Source: JANQOZ01 sp045106555 (lineage in GTDB: Bacteria; Pseudomonadota; Gammaproteobacteria; Xanthomonadales; SZUA-38). From it: DNA of 64,000 nucleotides. Location of the stretch: the NCBI GenBank assembly GCA_045106555.1, contig JBGCET010000002.1, positions 124,001 through 188,000 of the forward strand. The letters run 5' to 3'. Positions within the stretch are counted from its first letter, which is position 1; each line of letters starts with the position of its first letter. The notes beneath the pieces were generated by a model. The model searched no databases. It was given only the letters and a program-made list of their open reading frames with translations, and was not told where the DNA came from. Positions 45,515-54,400 of this stretch are shown here, in pieces. The position numbers were made by a program, and so were the translations under genes.

Positions 45515-46228
45515 ATGCGAAGTTCCGACGACTTTACCCGCGGTGGTGTTTTCCTGGCTTTGGCGGTGATTTTTACGATCGTGCTGACCGCTTGCTCCAG
45601 CAATCCCAATCGCACCCCCTTGAGTAGCGCTGATCATCTTGCCCGGGTACTTGGCTGGTGGCCGGGTGACTACAACAACGATAGGCAGTTGGCAGTTTTA
45701 ACAAAGGCAGGCAAACCCATTTGGCGTGAAGACGGTTCTGGCAAGCCGGGTCACATAGAGGTGACGTCCCACTATCGCGAGGTCAATTTGCCCCAATTCG
45801 GATCTCACGTTTTGTATGTGGAAGAAACTAAGCATGGCGATCCCAAGCTGATGTTTCGCCAGCGCATATACACCTTCGACATTGATCCCCAAAGCGACGA
45901 CATTACGGTCAAGCTATGGAACTTCAAAGACAAGCAGGGGTATGTTGGGGCCTATCAGGATCTGTCGATGATTGCCGACCTTCAACCGAGCGAAATGTCG
46001 CCTTTACCGGATCAATGCGATCTGACGATTCGCCAGCAGGCGGATCGTTATCACATGACAATGCCGGCCAAGGCCTGTGCATTTGGCGGCCGATATTTTG
46101 ACTATCAGGTGTTACTGGGCCCGGATACGTTCTGGTTCAGGGACCGCATTGTGGACCTGGAAACCGACGAAGTCAGGGAATCTGCTGGCGGCTTTACCTA
46201 TCATGAGCTAGACCAAATCAATGGGTAG
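45515..46228 (+). CDS. CpcT/CpeT-like lipoprotein
   Basis: The 237-residue protein has a lipobox (LTAC, Cys27) and then a CpcT/CpeT-type beta-barrel: WWPGDYNNDRQL, YREVNLPQFGSHVLYVEET, FRQRIYTFDID, LPDQCDLTIRQQADRYHM and the late Cys of AKACAFGG. In cyanobacteria this fold binds bilins and attaches them to phycobiliproteins. Related proteins of unknown function occur in many non-phototrophs. Here it would face the periplasm. Its stop overlaps the SUMF1-domain gene by eight bases, so the two products probably work together. Bilin binding is possible but unproven. Confidence 0.82.
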   Translation: MRSSDDFTRGGVFLALAVIFTIVLTACSSNPNRTPLSSADHLARVLGWWPGDYNNDRQLAVLTKAGKPIWREDGSGKPGHIEVTSHYREVNLPQFGSHVLYVEETKHGDPKLMFRQRIYTFDIDPQSDDITVKLWNFKDKQGYVGAYQDLSMIADLQPSEMSPLPDQCDLTIRQQADRYHMTMPAKACAFGGRYFDYQVLLGPDTFWFRDRIVDLETDEVRESAGGFTYHELDQING

Positions 46229-47141
46229 TTCGTTGCCAGTTGCTGCAGCCTTCGCACTGTTTTTGCCAACGTTCGTGGCTAACGCACAAACACCGGGTAC
46301 AACGTTCCAGGACTGCCAGGACTGCCCGGAAATGACGGTGATCCCCAGTGGCAAAGCCTGGCTTGGGGTGGAACCTTTCGAGGCTAATACCAAACGCGGG
46401 GATGTTGCGTTGCGCGAAGTCACCATTAGTTATGGATTGGCTGTGGGAGCCAAAGAGATTACTCGCGCGCAATATCGCACCTTCATGGAAGCGTCTGATC
46501 ATCAGATGGCTACCGCGGGCTGCAATACCTGGGGCGTCAATCGAATATTAGGGTATGTGAAATCTCACACCTGGAATGCGCCGGGTTTTCCGCAAAACGA
46601 ACAGCACCCGGTGGTATGCGTCAGTCATGTGGATGCAACCGCCTACGTGGAATGGCTCAGCGAAAAAACCGGCAAATCCTATCGGCTGCTGTCCTCTACT
46701 GAATATGAGTATGCAGCCCGGGCGGGTACCCGTGGTCCCTGGTTCTGGGGCTTAAGTGCCGCCCAGGCCTGCGAATACGCCAATGTCGGTGACGACAATT
46801 TTCGACGAAGCTTCGACTACGCCCCCGTGTTTAACTGCGACGATGGCTACCTGCATACGGCTCCGGTGGGGTCGTACAAGCCCAACGCCTGGGGCTTATA
46901 CGACATGCTGGGCAACGCATGGGAGTGGACCCAGGACTGCCTGCATCGTGACACCACTAACATTCCTCTGGATGGGTCGTCGTGGCTGGAAGAAGACGGT
47001 GGTGAGTGTGATCGACGTATTCCCCGCGGCGGTGGCTGGGTCTCCGGAACCGACTGGATCCGTGCGGGCGCTCAGGCGGGCGACCTGGCCCCCTATCACA
47101 GCCAGCTGCTGGGCTTCAGAGTCGGGTTGACGCTAGACTAG
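46221..47141 (+). CDS. Exported SUMF1/FGE-like domain protein
   Basis: The 306-residue protein has a signal peptide (VAAAFALFLPTFVANA) and a full FGE-sulfatase fold: MTVIPSGKAWLG, KEITRAQYRTFM, HPVVCVSHVDATAYVEWLSEK, LLSSTEYEYAARAGT, GLYDMLGNAWEWTQDC and RGGGW. True formylglycine-generating enzymes have a copper-binding Cys pair near the C-terminus; the corresponding stretch (SGTDWIRAGAQAGD) has no Cys. It is therefore probably not a sulfatase activator but one of the many SUMF1-fold binding proteins. Its start overlaps the CpcT-like gene by eight bases. Confidence 0.87.
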   Translation: MGSSLPVAAAFALFLPTFVANAQTPGTTFQDCQDCPEMTVIPSGKAWLGVEPFEANTKRGDVALREVTISYGLAVGAKEITRAQYRTFMEASDHQMATAGCNTWGVNRILGYVKSHTWNAPGFPQNEQHPVVCVSHVDATAYVEWLSEKTGKSYRLLSSTEYEYAARAGTRGPWFWGLSAAQACEYANVGDDNFRRSFDYAPVFNCDDGYLHTAPVGSYKPNAWGLYDMLGNAWEWTQDCLHRDTTNIPLDGSSWLEEDGGECDRRIPRGGGWVSGTDWIRAGAQAGDLAPYHSQLLGFRVGLTLD

Positions 47142-47191
47142 CCCGTCGAGAGATAGGTTTGAAAGGTGCTATCGCCCGATGTGCCACAAAC

Positions 47192-48232
47192 TTATAGCTC
47201 ACTGAGAACCTCCCGAAACTCATATCCTTCGCGGTGACAGTGGGCGCCAATGCCCTGGGTGTTAAAACCAAAGCGGCGTGAGTCCACGTCATGCACGGTG
47301 TACACCAACGAGCGGGGTTCGCCGGTTTTACGAAAGGAAAAGTACATGAAATCAGGGCGGTCAGAATAAAAGGGGTATTGTTTGTCTCTCAGCAGACCGG
47401 TAAACGATTGACTGTCGGACTGACGGGTCAGTTCAAAGGTTCCGCCCTGACTCAGCAGCCGAATGTTTGCTTGAGTCTGGGTAATGGCGCCCTGGTCATC
47501 ACGGAAGCTCACCTCGCAAAAAAAGACCTTGGCGCGTCTCATTTGAGTAAACGCCCCCGGCTTGTTGCCGGCAGCATGTTCGCCGCTGGAAACATAATAA
47601 GACCCGTCTTCACGCCAATAGGTGTCTTCAGACAGCACTAGGTTATGGACAGAATACCGGCGTTTTTCTCCCTCACCGAAGAAACACGCCCTATCGTCCA
47701 TGGCGCCATGAAACTGTCCACCCACTCGACGCCACTGCACCGAGCAGTTGGCCTCCGGAAGAATGTCGCTCATGAATTGGACGTCGTCGACCGACAACGA
47801 TTCCCATTTTTTGGGGTCTTCATGAGCACCCAGCCACGCGTCTTTATCCCTGAAAAACTGCTGGTGCATCAGGATATGAGGATTGCCAGGCTCGGTAGAG
47901 AATGTCACTAGCCTTTGGCGAAATACTTTCGCTGGGTTGTTGTCGCGATATTCCTCAACGTAATAAACGTGGTCACCAAACTCCGCTGCGTGAACGCGGT
48001 GATGAATGGTGTGGACCCGGATCTGGCGATCGGACTCCGCTATGGAGACCCGTCGGTCGGCTTCAAACCAGCGCTGCTCTTCGTTATCAAATTCGCCCTC
48101 AAACCATTCGCTGAGCACCTTAATATCTCGCGCCATCGGGTCAGCGGCGTCATCGGCAAACACCGCCTGGCCGGCAGAGAGAAGGCCGGCACCCGCTGCC
48201 AGTTGCAAAGCCATTAGCAGTCCCCGTTTCAT
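47192..48232 (-). CDS. Long exported CpcT/CpeT-like protein
   Basis: The 346-residue protein has a signal peptide (cleavage near AVFADDA). The first part repeats the CpcT/CpeT pattern: WFEGEFDNEEQRW, HRVHAAEFGDHVYYVEEY, FRQRLVTFS, LPEANCSVQWRRVGGQFHG, DRACFFGEG. About 130 further residues (FFCEVSFRDDQGAIT and after) form an extra beta-rich region absent from the shorter copy. The family normally covers about 200 residues. Three ATG codons occur in a row; the third lies eight bases from AGGAG and is used here. It follows the second flavoprotein gene by 25 bases and is surely co-transcribed with it. Confidence 0.82.
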   Translation of the reverse strand: MKRGLLMALQLAAGAGLLSAGQAVFADDAADPMARDIKVLSEWFEGEFDNEEQRWFEADRRVSIAESDRQIRVHTIHHRVHAAEFGDHVYYVEEYRDNNPAKVFRQRLVTFSTEPGNPHILMHQQFFRDKDAWLGAHEDPKKWESLSVDDVQFMSDILPEANCSVQWRRVGGQFHGAMDDRACFFGEGEKRRYSVHNLVLSEDTYWREDGSYYVSSGEHAAGNKPGAFTQMRRAKVFFCEVSFRDDQGAITQTQANIRLLSQGGTFELTRQSDSQSFTGLLRDKQYPFYSDRPDFMYFSFRKTGEPRSLVYTVHDVDSRRFGFNTQGIGAHCHREGYEFREVLSEL

Positions 48233-48257
48233 CATCATCTCTCCTGGTTTGCTGTTT

Positions 48258-49715
48258 TCAAACGGCGCTCAATACACTGATCGCCGCCCGTTCGCCGGAT
48301 TCAAAAGCGCCTTCCATGCCACGCTCCAGCAATGCGGTGTGCTCCCCGCAGAATTCGATATTGCCGTGATTATCACGCATGTGTGCGGCATATTGGGTGA
48401 CCTGTCCTGGCCGCCAGAACACCCAGTCACCGGCGCCATGGACATCCCGATGGCAGGACTGCACCAATACCGGCTCCAGAGCGCCCTTCAACGCCGGGCG
48501 CACTGCTTCGAGTTCGCGAGTGGTGTAGTCCATTACCTGTTGGTCGGTCATGAAATTGTATTTGTACGCCTCATCGCCATTGATGAAGGCAATGGCAGAG
48601 GACGGCGCGCCCTTTTCTCCTCGGCCCAGCACCGCAAAACGTTCAAAACTGCCGTCTGCCCAGATGTTTTTGGGCAAGCCGTCGTCTTCCCAGAAAGGCC
48701 GTTTCAACAGATAGTGCACCTGGATGGAAATCCCGTAGTCGATTTCGTCGATTGCCGCTGCCATCCGCTCGGGAAGCCGCGGAAAAAACTTCACGTCCTT
48801 CATTACCGGATAGGGCATGGAACAAACCACTTTTTTTGATCGGTAGCGTGTGCCATCGCCGCAATGGGTGATGACCTCAGATCCTCGGTCTTCGAATGCG
48901 TAAACCGTCTTGCCAGTAAGTACGCCGTTTTCCAGGCTTTCAGCCATCGCCGCAGGCATGCGTGAATTGCCGCCTTCAACCTGCAGTACGGGTGGCCGAT
49001 CCTTCGCGGCGTCTGAGACTCGGGAGTTGAATTCTCCAACCGCGTATCGACGAAGTTCATGCAGTGCCGACGTGTTGTCCAGGTGATCGGTGTGCACGAT
49101 GGTGTTCATCAGGCGAATCGTTTCGTCGTTATAACCCAGGTAACGCCGTAGGTATTCGCTCTGGGGAATATCGTATTTGGCAAACTCCGGTTTGATCCAG
49201 GCGTCCAGGGGCTGGCCCGACAAGGGGTTGTCTCGATGGGACAGCTCGAACAACATTCGGTTGGGCATCATTTCCCGGTCTTTGCCGGACAGCGGATTGA
49301 GTTCGTGGGTCGGCCAGGCTTCGGCGGAAATGTCCTGCCCACGGATGCGGTAATACCAACCAGACCTCGTGGCCAGCTGGTTGGGTTCAATCAGTTTCAG
49401 CTTGTGGCGTTTAGCGGCTTGAATCATCCGCGCATAGTTGCCGCCAATCAGTTCTCCCGCGGCTTCTGGCTTACCGGGAATATCCATCAATGTGTAAACC
49501 CGGCCGCCGATGCGTTGGCGACCTTCCAGGGTTTGCACATTCATCCCGTTATCTTCCAGCAAGGTGGCGGCCTGGAGGCCCGAAAGGCCTGCGCCCACCA
49601 CGATGACATCGTGGACCGGGGTTGCTTTGCCGAATACCGGCAGAACCGGGGTCAACGCGGCTGCCACGCTCCCCTGCAGGAGTTGTCGGCGTTTGCTGGA
49701 AATCGGTGAATTCAT
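48258..49715 (-). CDS. Tat-exported flavin amine oxidase-like protein (second copy)
   Basis: The 485-residue protein has a twin-arginine signal (SKRRQLLQGSVAAAL), FAD motifs VVGAGLSGLQAATLL and RIGGRVYT, and the C-terminal FCGEHTALLERGMEGAFESG. It is a paralogue of the protein at 41762-43258, with matching FWRPGQVT/YWKPGQIT segments. Predicted to oxidise an amine or other reduced substrate in the periplasm, passing electrons to O2 or a carrier. It heads a two-gene operon with the long CpcT-like protein. The pairing of an exported flavoprotein with a putative bilin-binding barrel is unusual. Confidence 0.9.
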   Translation of the reverse strand: MNSPISSKRRQLLQGSVAAALTPVLPVFGKATPVHDVIVVGAGLSGLQAATLLEDNGMNVQTLEGRQRIGGRVYTLMDIPGKPEAAGELIGGNYARMIQAAKRHKLKLIEPNQLATRSGWYYRIRGQDISAEAWPTHELNPLSGKDREMMPNRMLFELSHRDNPLSGQPLDAWIKPEFAKYDIPQSEYLRRYLGYNDETIRLMNTIVHTDHLDNTSALHELRRYAVGEFNSRVSDAAKDRPPVLQVEGGNSRMPAAMAESLENGVLTGKTVYAFEDRGSEVITHCGDGTRYRSKKVVCSMPYPVMKDVKFFPRLPERMAAAIDEIDYGISIQVHYLLKRPFWEDDGLPKNIWADGSFERFAVLGRGEKGAPSSAIAFINGDEAYKYNFMTDQQVMDYTTRELEAVRPALKGALEPVLVQSCHRDVHGAGDWVFWRPGQVTQYAAHMRDNHGNIEFCGEHTALLERGMEGAFESGERAAISVLSAV

Positions 49716-49740
49716 GACTACTTACCCTAAGTCGATATTT

Positions 49741-49763
49741 ACATGCGTGAACACAATATACCG
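49741..49763. promoter_or_regulatory. Third operator-like element, upstream of the second flavoprotein gene
   Basis: ACATGCGTGAACACAATATAC begins at 49741, 26 bases upstream of the gene start at 49715. About 14 of 21 bases match the corresponding part of the element at 43290-43317, notably ATGCGTG and the following ACA. The palindrome itself is poorly conserved, so this assignment is weaker than the other two. Confidence 0.35.
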
Positions 49764-49928
49764 CTACGTGTAGACAATTCCCACAGTTGGCATTGTCTGT
49801 TGACGACATGTCGGCTTTTTTGTCTGATTTTGAGATTGCCGGCGTGTATCCAATGTGATCAAGCTGGAGTCCAATCAGGGACTGTTCGGATGGGTGGCGG
49901 CATTGACGTTGGGGGTTGAGGCTGCTTT

Positions 49929-49961
49929 AATGACCATGGTCATTTAAAAACCATGGTCATT
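49929..49961. promoter_or_regulatory. Palindromic TetR operator candidate
   Basis: AATGACCATGGTCATT (49929-49944) is a perfect 16-base palindrome. Its right part, ACCATGGTCATT, is repeated exactly at 49950-49961, 17 bases on. The element ends 11 bases before the TetR-family start codon, so bound repressor would block its own promoter or translation start. This arrangement fits two TetR dimers on neighbouring sites. Confidence 0.7.
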
Positions 49962-49972
49962 ACGAGGTGGAG

Positions 49973-50551
49973 ATGAACTGGCGTCAGCAACAAAAAGTAG
50001 AGCTGAAACAGGCCCTGTATGCGTGCGCGGTCAGACTGTTCGAAGCCCAAGGTTTTGAGTCTACGACCGTAGCTCAAATTACCACTGAACTGGGTGTGGC
50101 CAAGGGGACATTCTTCAACCACTTCCCCAGCAAAGAACATGTCATTGAGCAGTGGTACGACGCGATTACGACGGACTGCCTGGCGGCGGCGAAAACCGCT
50201 TCTTTTGCCAGCGCTGAGCTGGCAATAGCGAGCCTGTTTTCGGAGATGTCTGGGCGAGCCACGGCGTCTCCCGAACTGCTTATGGCGAAAGCTGGCAACG
50301 TGATAAACCCCCTTTTGGTTGGCGCTGAAATGCGTCAGGTAAAGCAGGTGGCGGACTATGTTCGAACCCAATGCCAGGCCGGTGTTGAGCGTGGTGAACT
50401 CAGGGCGGATACCGACATCCACTTTGTCGCTGATCTTCTGGTGGCCTTGCTGACAGGGACCTCCCGCGCTTGGGTAAGCTCTCAACCCCGTTTTGATTTC
50501 CCCGACCTCATCCGCAGGAGAGTTCAGTTCGTATTTGAGGCGGCCCGGTGA
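49973..50551 (+). CDS. TetR-family transcriptional regulator
   Basis: The 192-residue protein has the TetR helix-turn-helix (TTVAQITTELGVAKGTFFNHFPSKEHVI, residues about 28-55, quoted here only to locate it) and a helical ligand domain of ordinary length. It likely represses itself and the ABC genes that follow through the palindromes just upstream. The ATG at 49973 has GAGG five bases before it; a GTG two codons earlier is possible. Its TGA overlaps the GTG of the ABC ATPase by four bases (GTGA), so regulator and transporter form one operon. Confidence 0.93.
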   Translation: MNWRQQQKVELKQALYACAVRLFEAQGFESTTVAQITTELGVAKGTFFNHFPSKEHVIEQWYDAITTDCLAAAKTASFASAELAIASLFSEMSGRATASPELLMAKAGNVINPLLVGAEMRQVKQVADYVRTQCQAGVERGELRADTDIHFVADLLVALLTGTSRAWVSSQPRFDFPDLIRRRVQFVFEAAR

Positions 50552-51438
50552 GCGTATTGTCGATCTGCCATTTAAGTCACACCTATGCCGGCGGCGTGCA
50601 GGCCTTGAACGATCTCAGTATGGAGCTCGGGCCCGGCATGTTCGGATTACTGGGACCCAACGGCGCTGGCAAGTCCTCATTGATGCGAATTATTGCAACC
50701 TTGCAAACCCCCAGTCAGGGCGACGTGCATTTTGGTGATATTGACGTCCTCAAACAGCCTCAGCGACTCAGGCGGGTGTTGGGCTATCTCCCCCAGGATT
50801 TTGGCGTCTATCCGCGAGGCTCTGCGATGGAGATGTTAAATCACATTGCCGTGTTGAAAGGGATAAGCTCGCGCAAACAGCGCCGGCAGCTCGTTGAGCA
50901 CCTGCTGCATTTGACCAATCTATTTGACGTACGAAAAAAGCGACTGGCGGGGTTTTCCGGTGGCATGCGCCAACGGTTTGGCATTGCCCAGGCGTTGATT
51001 GGCAATCCCAGACTGTTGATTGTTGACGAACCCACTGCCGGGCTGGATCCCCAGGAGCGCCATCGGTTTCATAACTTGTTGGCGGAAGTGGCTCAGGATG
51101 TTGTGGTGGTGCTGTCAACCCACATCGTGGAAGACGTGGACGACCTGTGCCCGCGGATGGGTGTGCTCAGGGCCGGTCAAATCGTGGCTCAGGGTAAGCC
51201 TGCGGACCTGCGCAATGCCCTGGTCGGCACCCTGTGGGAAAAAGCGATTGAACCCAAGGACCTTCAGGCAGTGGAGGCGCGTCACGAGGTGATTTCCCAC
51301 CATCTATCCGCCGGTAAGCGGGTGGTCCGGGTTCGGGCGACGCAATATCCTGGCGACGACTTCCAACGCAGCGATCCGACGCTTGAGGACGTGTACTTTT
51401 GCGCCATAGCCCAAGCCACGGCAGTGGCAACGGCTTAG
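50548..51438 (+). CDS. ABC transporter ATP-binding protein
   Basis: The 296-residue ATPase has all nucleotide-binding motifs: Walker A GPNGAGKSS near residue 38, Q loop LPQDFG, signature FSGGMRQR, Walker B LLIVDEPTAGLD and the H loop STHIVED. About 80 extra residues follow the ATPase core, as in export-type (ABC-2, NatA-like) subunits. It starts with GTG overlapping the TetR stop. It drives the permease-peptidase fusion encoded three bases after its stop. Confidence 0.94.
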   Translation: MSVLSICHLSHTYAGGVQALNDLSMELGPGMFGLLGPNGAGKSSLMRIIATLQTPSQGDVHFGDIDVLKQPQRLRRVLGYLPQDFGVYPRGSAMEMLNHIAVLKGISSRKQRRQLVEHLLHLTNLFDVRKKRLAGFSGGMRQRFGIAQALIGNPRLLIVDEPTAGLDPQERHRFHNLLAEVAQDVVVVLSTHIVEDVDDLCPRMGVLRAGQIVAQGKPADLRNALVGTLWEKAIEPKDLQAVEARHEVISHHLSAGKRVVRVRATQYPGDDFQRSDPTLEDVYFCAIAQATAVATA

Positions 51439-51441
51439 ACA

Positions 51442-54400
51442 ATGACGGGACGCATTGCCTGGCTTGAGTGGCACTATCAGGCGCGATCCGTGGCTGCGTT
51501 GCTGGCACTTGCCGTTTCGTTGGGCTTGGGGTTTTTGCTGACCGCCAATGCGGGAGAGTTTCAGTCCTTTGCCCCCGGCGGAATGGTGCTGGCCAACTCT
51601 CCCCACGCACTTGTCGAAAATTTGATCAAAATCGGATTGTTGGCCGTGTTTGCCATGCCGGCCATCATTGGCGGTGCAGTGCTACGGGACTTGGAATCAG
51701 GTATGTCTCCGTTGATCTACAGCACACCAGTGAGCACTTGGCAGTTCTTGCTCGGACGCTTTGCCGGCTCTTTTGGTGTTCTGGCGGTGGTGGCAGCAGG
51801 CGCTCCAGTTGGTTTTCTGCTTGGCACCTTTTGGCCCTGGGCCGACCCATCATTGCTGGGCCCCACCCGGCTTCACCACTATGGCTTTGGCTACATTGTC
51901 ATCATGTTGCCGACATTGTTGTTCACCGCGGCGTTGGTTTTCGCCGTAGCGGTGATTGCTCGTCGAATGATCTACGTTTACCTGATGGTGATGGCCCTGC
52001 TCGCTTTATCGTTGATCGGCGGTGAAGCCAATCTGATTCATCCCGTGGTTGATCCATTTTTGTACGAAGTGTTTGAGCGTCAGACCCGCTACTTGAGTGC
52101 CGCCGAGCGCAATCAACAGCTGGTTAAAATCGACACGTTGATGCTGCTTAGCCGAGCGCTATGGGGAACTCTGGCGCTGGCGGCCTTGGCGCTGGCTTGG
52201 CGGCGCTTTTCATTTTCCCCAGTGATGAGGGGAGAAAAACCTCCGGCTGAGATGAAGGGCGAGTCCCATCAGTTCAACTCCTTGTCGGCGGACTGGAAAA
52301 TCTCACCACTATGGGAGAGTGCTACCTCTTGGCGTCAACTCAGGGTCTTGATGGTGTGGGAAATTCGACAAGTCTTAATGAGTCGGCCCTTTCTCATTCT
52401 CCTCGCGATCAGCTTCACTCTGTTGGTGTTGAGTTTAGTGAGTCGCGAGGTCCACTATGGTGTGCAGGCCCTGCCGGTAACCCGGCTGATGATTGGGTCT
52501 TTGTCGTCGCTAATCCTGGCGCTGATGGTTGTCCTGGCTTTTTACAGTTCGGAGATTATCTGGCGGGAGCGTCGCTGTGGATTCAATGGCGTGTTGGACG
52601 CAATGCCGGTCCCCAGTGTCGTTGTGATCAGCAGCAAGATCTCAGCGTTGTTGGTGGTAATGGCAATGATCGTTGGATTGGGCGTCGTGATCGCGGTTGG
52701 GGTTCAGATTGGCAGCGGCTACTATCATTTTGAGCCACTGCTTTACCTTGAGCGGGGCCTGTTTTTCAACACGCTTCCTTACCTTTGTTTGGCCGTGCTG
52801 ACCTGTTTTTTTCAGGTGCTTGGCAGCCATCGCTTTGTCGGGCTGCTGATGTTTGCTGTTTTTATGGCGGCGCTTGTGGGTTCTCGAGATCTATTCGGTG
52901 TAGAACATCCATTGCTGAGTTTCGGCCTGCCAGCGGTGCCGGCGCCCATGTCGGACATGAGCGGCGCACGAGAGTTTATGGCCTTGGGATATTGGGTACG
53001 AGCCTATTGGTTTTGCCTGGCGGGGCTGTTTTTGATGGCCACCGTTGCACTTTGGCAGCGAGGTATCCTGCAGCCACTGCGGCTCAGGTTGCGCAGGCTT
53101 ACGCGTCAAACCAGCGTGCTGCCGATGGTTTCGGCAGCGTTGCTGGCCCTGGGAGCCGTGGGCGTCGGCGCTGTCATCTATCACAACACCAATATTGTCA
53201 ATCGTTATGTCACCAATGCGGATGCTGAGGTAATGCAGGTGAACTATGAGCGCAACTACCAGAGGTTCTCGAGCTTACCGATGCCGTCCATCACTGCGGT
53301 GACTATGGCAGTGGACCTTTACCCCTTGCAACGTCGAGTAACGGTGGCGGGGGAGCACCTCTTGCGCAACCGCCACGAACAGCCTCTGACGCGCATTGAT
53401 GTGGTTTTTCCGCCCGACCTTGACCTGGTCTCCGTCACCTTGGACGTTGCCGCAGCCCAATCTCAAGCCAGTGAACTGGCTACGTATGTCACGTTCGAAC
53501 TTGATCAGCCGATGCTGCCTGAACAGCAGATCACCTTGCAATTCGAGGCCCAGCTCCAGCACGTAGGGTTCGCTCATGATGCTCCCGACACCGCGCTGGT
53601 TCGTAACGGGATTTTTATCGGCAACGAACGGTTTAGCCCCCACATCGGGTATAACCCAGATTACGTCTTAGACGATGTTCGAGACCGTCAACATTATGGA
53701 TTGGCGCCGTTGGCGAGGCGGCCGCTGTTAGAGGACACCCGACAACACAACGTCAATCCAACCCGGGCTGACAGCACCTTTATTGACTTTGAGAGCACCG
53801 TTTCAACCATAGCCGGTCAGACCGCGATTACCTCGGGCAACCTCATTGAGCGCTGGGAAGAGGGCGAGCGGGCCTATTTTCACTACAAAATGAGTGGGCC
53901 TATTCGAAACCTGTACGCCTATTCTTCAGCGCACTATGACGTTGTGCGTGATCAGGTCAACGGCTGGGATCTGGAAGTCTTTCATCACCCTGGACATGAT
54001 AAGAATGTAGGACGAATGCTGGACGCAGCGAAAGACAGCCTTGCGTATTTCAGTGAAGTCTTTAGCCCGTATCAGTACCAGAAGCTCACGATTGCCGAAT
54101 TCCCGGCCTATCGGGCATTTGCCCAATCCTTTCCTGACACCATCTTTTTTTCCGAGGATCTGGGGTTCCTGGATCAGATCGGCCCTCAAGATCTGGACAT
54201 GCCGTACTACATTACGGCCCACGAAGTGGCGCATCAATGGTGGGGTCATCAGTTGACCGCGGCGAATACTCAGGGAGATGGGTTTCTGCACGAAACGTTG
54301 GCGCAATATTCCGCCATGTTGGTGATGCGCAACCGATATGGGCGCGACACGGTCCGTCGATTTCTCAAATTTGAGCTGGATCGCTATTTGTCGGCTCGAG

